From DASZIT01 sp035948855 (GTDB lineage Bacteria; Actinomycetota; Acidimicrobiia; Acidimicrobiales; RAAP-2), in contig DASZIT010000061.1 of NCBI GenBank assembly GCA_035948855.1, forward strand, positions 1-5,564: DNA of 5,564 nt. Reading direction: 5' to 3'. Every line of letters begins with the position of its first letter. Within the stretch, counting starts at the first letter, position 1. Below are positions 1 through 4,252 of this stretch, piece after piece. The position numbers and the translations under genes are program-made. Below the pieces are notes generated by a model. The model saw only the letters and a list, made by a program, of their open reading frames with translations. It was not told the DNA's origin and did not search any database.

Positions 1-147
1 GTGGTCACGGCGCCGATCATCGGGGCCAGCCGGCCTGAGCAGTTGGACGCCAGCCTGGCCGCCGCCGAACTGGCCATCTCTGCGGAGCTGAAGGATGAGC
101 TCGATGAGATCACCCGGCAATACCGGTTGGGAGATGCCGCCCGATAA
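1..147 (+). CDS. Aldo/keto reductase, C-terminal end (5' end outside the window)
   Basis: The first 48 codons, in frame from base 1 to a TAA at 145-147, read as the end of an NADP(H)-dependent aldo/keto reductase, a soluble (alpha/beta)8-barrel enzyme that reduces aldehydes and ketones. The visible signature is TAPIIGASRPEQLDASL near the start. In this family the corresponding G-A-S-R-P-x-Q-L loop holds the 2'-phosphate and adenine of NADPH. It is followed by the usual C-terminal helix (LKDELDEIT) and a short tail ending in GDAAR. The family is normally about 300-340 residues, so some 85% of the gene lies upstream. The GTG at base 1 is an internal valine codon, not a start. The gene converges on the minus-strand block and is probably unrelated to it. 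The substrate cannot be told from this fragment. Confidence 0.92.
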   Translation: MVTAPIIGASRPEQLDASLAAAELAISAELKDELDEITRQYRLGDAAR

Positions 148-169
148 CGGGGTCCTCGTCCCGGGTCCG

Positions 170-958
170 TCAGTAGCCGGGAAACACCCGCCGGAGTTCG
201 TCGAGGTTGGAAGCCGGGTCATAGACGGCCGGGGTGTGACCGGGATCGAGGCGACCGGCGACCAATCGGATCAATGCCTCGGCGGGCAATTCGAGGTCGG
301 CAGTCCCCGCCGGGCTGTCGGCCGAGAGGGTGACCGCCGTCGGCTGCAACTCCAGCTGGAGCCGGCGGGTCGGTGCCGAGGTGCCGACGCGCAGGGTTCG
401 TTCCCCTCCGGTGGGCCGGCCGGCGAATCCGGCCATCATCCCGAGGGAGTCGATCAGCAGTTCCGCGATGTCGTCGGGGACGGTGGCGGTCGGGTCCAGG
501 GTGACGGCGACGTCCCAGGTGTGGAGGGCGTGCTCGCTGAGGCGCAGCCGGAGAGCCGAGGCGAGATCCAGGTCCATGGGTCCGACCGCGAACCGGCGGG
601 CTCGGTCGGCCGGGGTGAGGGCGGCGAGTCTGGTGAGAAAGGCCTGATCGGCCGCCAAGGCATCGGCTGCCTGCTGGTCCGGGCTCTTGGCGTTCCATTC
701 GTCCCAGATGGTCTGCATGTCCATCTCGTCGCCGTCGAGCCCCCGCCGGGTGATAACCCCACCGGAGCCGACATGGGAGAGGACATCGGCGATCGTCCAC
801 TCCGAAGGGTAGGCCGGCTGGCGCAACTGCTCGGGAGTCAGCGGTTCGACCAGGGTGGCCAGCCGCCGGGCCGAGGCGGCCAGCGCTTCGACCAGCCGGT
901 TCACCTGGTCATCGTCCGGCTGGCCATCGGTCGCCGGGTCGGCGGTGGTGGGTGTCAT
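170..958 (-). CDS. Maleylpyruvate isomerase-like (mycothiol-dependent, DinB-fold) protein
   Basis: This 262-residue protein matches the actinobacterial maleylpyruvate isomerase family: an N-terminal DinB-like four-helix bundle (about residues 18-155) and a C-terminal SCP2-like domain (about 185-258), ending in the typical LDELRRVFPGY. In the characterised Corynebacterium enzyme a His-Glu-His triad binds zinc and mycothiol is the cofactor. The matching residues here appear to be H62 (VLSHVG), E142 and H146 (SEHALHTWD), so the metal site looks intact. WTIADVL just before H62 is also typical. Most members have no known substrate, so true maleylpyruvate isomerase activity should not be assumed; a thiol-dependent isomerase or transferase role is the limit of what can be said. 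The ATG is supported by AGGAAAGGA nine bases upstream. It is the last gene of the block, 83 bases after the preceding stop, so it may be co-transcribed or have its own weak promoter. No signal peptide or membrane segment is visible. Confidence 0.88.
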   Translation of the reverse strand: MTPTTADPATDGQPDDDQVNRLVEALAASARRLATLVEPLTPEQLRQPAYPSEWTIADVLSHVGSGGVITRRGLDGDEMDMQTIWDEWNAKSPDQQAADALAADQAFLTRLAALTPADRARRFAVGPMDLDLASALRLRLSEHALHTWDVAVTLDPTATVPDDIAELLIDSLGMMAGFAGRPTGGERTLRVGTSAPTRRLQLELQPTAVTLSADSPAGTADLELPAEALIRLVAGRLDPGHTPAVYDPASNLDELRRVFPGY

Positions 959-967
959 CTGGGGTTG

Positions 968-976
968 TCCTTTCCT
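968..976 (-). promoter_or_regulatory. Ribosome binding site of the maleylpyruvate isomerase-like gene
   Basis: On the minus strand the bases AGGAAAGGA end nine bases before the ATG at 956-958. This purine run is a good Shine-Dalgarno match and fixes the chosen start. The rest of the 83-base gap (959-1041) shows no convincing promoter and no strong hairpin. Confidence 0.7.
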
Positions 977-1041
977 TCCCGGGTCCGATGGCGGCCACGG
1001 GGCATTGCGGTCTCGAATGGGCGTCCGGTCGTTGTCCCGTC

Positions 1042-1749
1042 TTACCAGAGGGGTGACCAGCTACTGGTCCGCAGCAGTTTGCTCTCCCATTGGTCCCGGA
1101 GCTCCAACCCTTTGGCCATGTAGGAACCCGGCCAGGTCGACGGGTCGTACTCCTCCACGCTGGTGAGCAGATGCCCTAGGGTCGAGTAGTTCATGATCTT
1201 CTGCATCAGGATCGCCTCCGGGCGGACGCCGGAACCGTGCGCCACCTGGAAGCAGGCCTGGATGTCCAGGAGCTTCTTCTCCGGCGGGATCTTGCGCATG
1301 AACTGCCAGTAGTCGTGGTCCCACAGCTCGATGTAGTCGTCGAGGGGAGCATCGGGCCAACCGGTGTCCTGCATGTACACCGACAGCTCGTGCTCCCGCC
1401 CGTCGGTGGGGATCTCCTGCAGGTCGACGTCCTGCAACGCCGACCAGTACACCGGGGTGATCAGCTTCCCGTCGACCCGGTATCGGCAATGGTCGAGCTC
1501 CGAAATCAACATTTGCAGATCCCCGGTGAGCATCCGCTGGGCCAGGGCCTCCCAGGTGCCACCATCGGATACCGCGGTGATGGTCACCACCTGGTAGGCC
1601 GGCCCGCTTCCCATCGCGTGGTTCAGATACCACACCAGGCGGGCATCGTCGCTCTGGCCAAGCTCGCCCATCCACCCGTTCCGGTAGAGGTCCTCGAACG
1701 TCGAGGCGTGACGTCCGATCACCTGGTGGGTCTCATGCATGAACAGCAT
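1042..1749 (-). CDS. Unrecognised 235-residue protein (BarB), paralogue of the 3319-4020 product; predicted double ferredoxin-like fold
   Basis: I do not recognise a named family. About half of the first 80 residues are identical to the product of 3319-4020, with shared blocks LF-x-HE-x-H (2-8), FED (18-20), GWM (25-27), DARL-x-WY (35-41), GSG (47-49), VVT-x-T (54-58), GDLQ (76-79), EIPTD (112-116), VYM-x-DT-x-WP (124-132), LMQK (181-184), and a C-terminus of LELRDQW followed by SKLLRT and WSPL. Predicted strands and helices alternate as two beta-alpha-beta-alpha-beta halves (about 1-105 and 120-235). This resembles the dimeric alpha/beta barrel superfamily (NIPSNAP/EthD-like), but the assignment is inferred from pattern only. 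It is soluble, without signal peptide or membrane span. The ATG lies eight bases after the ligase stop and has only a weak GAG-type ribosome site overlapping that stop, so translation is probably coupled to the ligase. The function may be ligand binding or accessory catalysis next to the ligase. Confidence 0.8.
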   Translation of the reverse strand: MLFMHETHQVIGRHASTFEDLYRNGWMGELGQSDDARLVWYLNHAMGSGPAYQVVTITAVSDGGTWEALAQRMLTGDLQMLISELDHCRYRVDGKLITPVYWSALQDVDLQEIPTDGREHELSVYMQDTGWPDAPLDDYIELWDHDYWQFMRKIPPEKKLLDIQACFQVAHGSGVRPEAILMQKIMNYSTLGHLLTSVEEYDPSTWPGSYMAKGLELRDQWESKLLRTSSWSPLW

Positions 1750-1757
1750 CGGTCAAC

Positions 1758-3281
1758 TCACTCTCTCGCCGGCGAAGCGGTGGGGACGTCGTCGTTATCC
1801 GCCCCGGGGCGTCCAGGCCCTCGACGCACGCGACCAAGGACCGGCGCGTCCCGGAGGAGGTCACGGAGCGCCTGGCGGTCGAGCTTGCCCAAGGCGCTGA
1901 ACGGCAGTTCCGGCGCGAACACCAGGTATTCGGGCACCTTGTAGGTCGCCAGCCGGGACGCGCAATGACCGGCCAGCGAGTCGGCGGCAATCGGTTCGGA
2001 CGCCACCACCACCGCGCCGACCCGCTCGCCCAGATCGGTGTCGGGCACGCCCACCACTCCGACGTCGACGACGCTGGGGTGGGCCCGGATGGCGTCTTCC
2101 ACCTCGACCGGGCCGAACTTCTCGCCGCCCCGGTTGATGGTGTCGGAGAGCCGGCCCGACACAAACAGGTAGCCCTCATCGTCCTGCCAGCCGGAGTCGC
2201 CGGTGGGCAGCCACTCCGAGGTCGTATTTTGGCTGGCTCGCACCAGGAACTCGCCGGCACTTCCCGGCGCCACCGGCTCCCGGGTGGTGGGGTCGACGAT
2301 CCTCAGCTCCACGCCGGGAAACGGTCGACCCACCGACCCCAGCCGATCGCCCTGACGATGATCCGCCGGGGTCAGGGCGGCGTAAGCGCCGAGCGTCTCG
2401 GTCTGGCCGAAGGTATTGGTGAAGTCCACATTGGGGAGGGCGGCCAGGGCTCGGCGGACCAGATCCACCGGCGCCGCCGCCGCCCCGTAGCTCAACGCCT
2501 GGAGGGAGCTCAGATCGGCCGTTGCGAAGCCGGGATGGTCGAGGATGCGGCGGAGCATGGCCGGAACCACGAAGGTCTGAGCCACCCGGTAGCGCTCGAC
2601 CAGTTCCAGCCAGGTGCCGGCGTCGAACTTGGGCAGCAGGACGGTCTGCTTGCCCGAGTGCAGCGAGATGAGCAGACCGAGGGTGCCGCCGATATGGAAG
2701 ATGGGTGCCGACATCATGTCGACCTGCTGGGCGGAGTCGGGTTTGATCGGCTTCGCGTAGTAGGCCAGCCGGTCGGTGATGACGTCGTGGCTGATGAAGA
2801 TGGGCTTCGGTAGCCCGGTGGTCCCGCTGGTGAACAGCACCAACGCGGTGTCCGGGCCGTCGCCGACCCCGGCGGCACCACTGGCGTCGGCGACCCCGGC
2901 CAGTATCTCCTCCTCGCCCAACACCGGTCCGTCCAGGGCGGAACCGAGGGACGCCGCGTACCGGGACCCGGCCACCCCGACCCGGGCCCCGACCAGGTCG
3001 GCCAGCTGGGTGAGCTCGCCGGCGGTCAGGTAGGCGTTCATCTGGGCACTGGCGGCCCCCAGTCGAGCCGCGGCGTAAATCGTGGCCACCGACAGTGCGC
3101 TCCCGAGGTCCACCAGGGCCACCCGGTCGCCGGGGCCAACCCCGGCTGCGGCGAGGGCGGAGGCAACTTTGCCGATGAGCGTCTCGAGCTGACGATAGGT
3201 GATGGACGTGCCGTCGACCACGATCGCCACCCGGTCGGGGACGCTCTCGAGCGAGGTGTCGGTGGCGTGCCCGACGTTCAC
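1758..3281 (-). CDS. ANL-superfamily acyl-CoA ligase (AMP-forming acyl-CoA synthetase)
   Basis: This 507-residue protein has the full motif set of adenylate-forming CoA ligases, which convert a carboxylate, ATP and CoA to acyl-CoA, AMP and pyrophosphate in the cytoplasm. The phosphate-binding loop is LFTSGTTGLPK (149-159). The aromatic/adenine motif is FGQTE (291-295). TGD at 360-362 supplies the ribose-binding Asp362. The hinge region GRLSDTINRGGEKFGPVEVE spans 376-395. The catalytic A10 lysine is K466 in LGKLDRQALR. The acyl-binding stretch SAPIFHIGG (191-199) and YGAAAAP (265-271) are in the expected places. Length is normal to slightly short, with a charged, disordered-looking tail after residue 480. 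The residue after PK in the loop is proline where most relatives have glycine. The start is GTG at 3279-3281 with GAGGA eight bases upstream. The gene lies between two paralogous unknown genes, with gaps of 37 and 8 bases. Chain length or aromatic specificity cannot be read from the sequence. Confidence 0.95.
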   Translation of the reverse strand: MNVGHATDTSLESVPDRVAIVVDGTSITYRQLETLIGKVASALAAAGVGPGDRVALVDLGSALSVATIYAAARLGAASAQMNAYLTAGELTQLADLVGARVGVAGSRYAASLGSALDGPVLGEEEILAGVADASGAAGVGDGPDTALVLFTSGTTGLPKPIFISHDVITDRLAYYAKPIKPDSAQQVDMMSAPIFHIGGTLGLLISLHSGKQTVLLPKFDAGTWLELVERYRVAQTFVVPAMLRRILDHPGFATADLSSLQALSYGAAAAPVDLVRRALAALPNVDFTNTFGQTETLGAYAALTPADHRQGDRLGSVGRPFPGVELRIVDPTTREPVAPGSAGEFLVRASQNTTSEWLPTGDSGWQDDEGYLFVSGRLSDTINRGGEKFGPVEVEDAIRAHPSVVDVGVVGVPDTDLGERVGAVVVASEPIAADSLAGHCASRLATYKVPEYLVFAPELPFSALGKLDRQALRDLLRDAPVLGRVRRGPGRPGADNDDVPTASPARE

Positions 3282-3289
3282 CGGCGGGA

Positions 3290-3294
3290 TCCTC
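3290..3294 (-). promoter_or_regulatory. Ribosome binding site deciding the GTG start of the acyl-CoA ligase
   Basis: GAGGA on the minus strand ends eight bases before GTG (3279-3281). This is good spacing and supports the non-ATG start. The 37-base gap to the upstream gene's stop has room for no other signal, which is consistent with one transcript. Confidence 0.7.
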
Positions 3295-3318
3295 GGGGCG
3301 GAAGCCGCCAGCTGCTTG

Positions 3319-4020
3319 TCACTGGAGCGGGGACCACACCGCGGTCCGCAACAACTTGCTCTGCCACTGGTCCCGCAGCTCCAGCGCTTCGTGCATCCAG
3401 GAGCCGGGCCCGGTGATCTCCGGGGGGATGTCGTTGGTGAGCAGCCGGATCAGCGGGGGGAGGCTCGAAAGCTTCTGCATCAGGGTCACCTCGGGATATC
3501 TCCCGGCTCCCGGCATCGACTGCAGGGCCAGCTCGATGTGCATCTGCATCTGGGAGCCCTCGGCCCCGAGGGCGCGCTTGTAGATTTCACCGGAAGCCTG
3601 GATGTACTGCTGGATCTTCCCGGGGAACGGCCACATGGTGTCCTCCATGTACACGGACGGTTCGTGCTCGACCGGATCGGTGGGGATCTCCGCCAGGTCG
3701 CCGACTGACGGCGACCACACCAGCGGGGTCATGACCCGGGACCGGGACTCGTGCTGAAGCCCGTCGCGGTGGCGGGCCCACGACTGGAGGTCGCCGCCGG
3801 CCATTCGTTCCGCCAACCTCGCCCACGCCGCGCCATCCTCCACCCCGGTCACGGTGACCACCCGGTAGGCGAGCCCACTGCCGTGAGCCAGGTCGAAGTA
3901 CCAGAGCAGCCGGGCGTCGGACCCCTTGGCCAACGCCGGCATCCAACCCTCCCGGTAGGCGTCCTCGAAGTCGGCCGCGCGCTTTCCCACCACCTTGTGG
4001 ACCTCGTGGACGAAGAGCAC
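3319..4020 (-). CDS. Unrecognised 233-residue protein (BarA), paralogue of the 1042-1749 product; predicted double ferredoxin-like fold
   Basis: First gene of the minus-strand block, of no family I can name. The start is taken as GTG at 4018-4020 because VLFVHEVHKV then aligns exactly with MLFMHETHQV of the paralogue, and a GAGG lies six bases upstream. An in-frame ATG at 4072-4074 would add 18 residues with no match in the paralogue and a poorly spaced AAGG. The open frame continues upstream to 5235, but that part is antisense to the dehydrogenase and is not coding. Conserved blocks are HE-x-H (5-8), FED (18-20), GWM (25-27), DARLLWY (35-41), AHGSG (45-49), GDLQ (76-79), VWSP (101-104), EIPTD (111-115), VYMEDT (123-128), LMQK (180-183) and a C-terminal LELRDQW (213-219) and VWSPL. 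VWSP ends both halves, pointing to an internal duplication. The protein is soluble with no export signal. Its place before the ligase suggests a linked role, but the activity is unknown. Confidence 0.8.
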   Translation of the reverse strand: MLFVHEVHKVVGKRAADFEDAYREGWMPALAKGSDARLLWYFDLAHGSGLAYRVVTVTGVEDGAAWARLAERMAGGDLQSWARHRDGLQHESRSRVMTPLVWSPSVGDLAEIPTDPVEHEPSVYMEDTMWPFPGKIQQYIQASGEIYKRALGAEGSQMQMHIELALQSMPGAGRYPEVTLMQKLSSLPPLIRLLTNDIPPEITGPGSWMHEALELRDQWQSKLLRTAVWSPLQ

Positions 4021-4102
4021 GGCCCCCCTCTCGATCGCACAGCTTCCCCGTTCCGACCCGTCCACCGTGCACATGGCCGGCGCCAGCCTTGGGGGTTGCC
4101 GC

Positions 4103-4131
4103 ATGGTAATTCTCGCCCGGTCGAGGGTCAA
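4103..4131 (-). promoter_or_regulatory. Candidate housekeeping-sigma promoter for the minus-strand block
   Basis: Reading the minus strand, TTGACC (4131-4126) matches five of six bases of TTGACA. It is followed by exactly 17 bases and then TACCAT (4108-4103), which matches four of six of TATAAT. Transcription would begin near 4096, leaving a leader of about 75 bases before the GTG at 4020, or about 22 bases if the ATG at 4074 were used instead. This is a pattern match only; such matches do arise by chance, though less readily in GC-rich DNA. Confidence 0.5.
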
Positions 4132-4193
4132 AGCCGCGCCCCCCCGGGGGTGTTTCGCGCCGGGTGGCACCGGGTAGGTGTCCGTTGCGATAG

Positions 4194-4200
4194 GGAGGTG
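4194..4200 (+). promoter_or_regulatory. Strong ribosome binding site ahead of the 15-codon upstream frame
   Basis: GGAGGTG at 4194-4200 is a near-perfect Shine-Dalgarno sequence. GGAGG lies six bases from the ATG at 4205, the optimal distance. It is about 50 bases from the dehydrogenase ATG at 4249, too far to serve it directly. It therefore points to translation beginning at 4205 on the dehydrogenase transcript. Confidence 0.6.
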
Positions 4201-4204
4201 GCGT

Positions 4205-4252
4205 ATGCGCGTCGTGACCGAGGGGGACGCAATCGGTCGGGGTGCCCGATGA
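4205..4252 (+). CDS. Possible 15-residue leader peptide overlapping the dehydrogenase start
   Basis: ATG at 4205-4207 opens a 15-codon frame, MRVVTEGDAIGRGAR, that stops at the TGA at 4250-4252. The stop overlaps the dehydrogenase ATG (4249-4251) as ATGA, the classic arrangement for termination-reinitiation coupling. The start is backed by the best ribosome binding site in this part of the window, whereas the dehydrogenase ATG has only a weak, closely spaced GGGGTG. The peptide has no run of a single amino acid, so ordinary amino-acid attenuation is not suggested. It may serve only to deliver ribosomes to the dehydrogenase start. A chance frame is possible in so short a stretch, and conservation of the peptide has not been tested. 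Confidence 0.4.
   Translation: MRVVTEGDAIGRGAR

Larger units (their letters stand above)
4021..4204. promoter_or_regulatory. Divergent control region between the minus-strand block and the acyl-CoA dehydrogenase
   Basis: About 184 bases separate the GTG of the minus-strand block from the first plus-strand start candidate. The region holds a minus-strand promoter candidate (4103-4131), a C5G5 self-complementary run (4141-4150), a short inverted repeat TGGC-N4-GCCA (4074-4085), and the ribosome binding site at 4194-4200. No convincing plus-strand -35/-10 pair and no long operator palindrome were found. A regulator of CoA-ester metabolism, such as a TetR-type repressor, could act here, but no site for one can be shown. 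Confidence 0.5.

Noticed and set aside
140..151. CCCG-ATAA-CGGG hairpin at the aldo/keto reductase stop as a terminator
   Set aside because: The stem is only four base pairs with no following T run, so it is too weak to call. No better terminator was seen in the 22-base convergent gap.
95..1123. 342-codon plus-strand open frame across the maleylpyruvate isomerase-like gene
   Set aside because: It overlaps three genes, including the aldo/keto reductase end. It has low-complexity Gly/Arg-rich composition and no recognisable motif, while the minus strand carries a well-supported protein.
1965..2813. 282-codon plus-strand open frame inside the acyl-CoA ligase
   Set aside because: It is an antisense shadow of a ligase with complete catalytic motifs, with no family features of its own.
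4141..4150. C5G5 palindrome as an operator or terminator
   Set aside because: It is self-complementary but has no loop and lies in a GC-rich homopolymer context where such runs are expected by chance.
4164..4189. TGGCAC followed by TTGC, resembling a sigma-54 promoter
   Set aside because: The two elements are much too far apart for sigma-54, whose GG and GC are about ten bases apart, and most actinobacteria lack this factor.
4198..4248. In-frame GTG at 4198 as an earlier dehydrogenase start
   Set aside because: It overlaps the ribosome binding site itself, leaving no spacing, and the added Arg-rich residues do not resemble the start of this dehydrogenase type.
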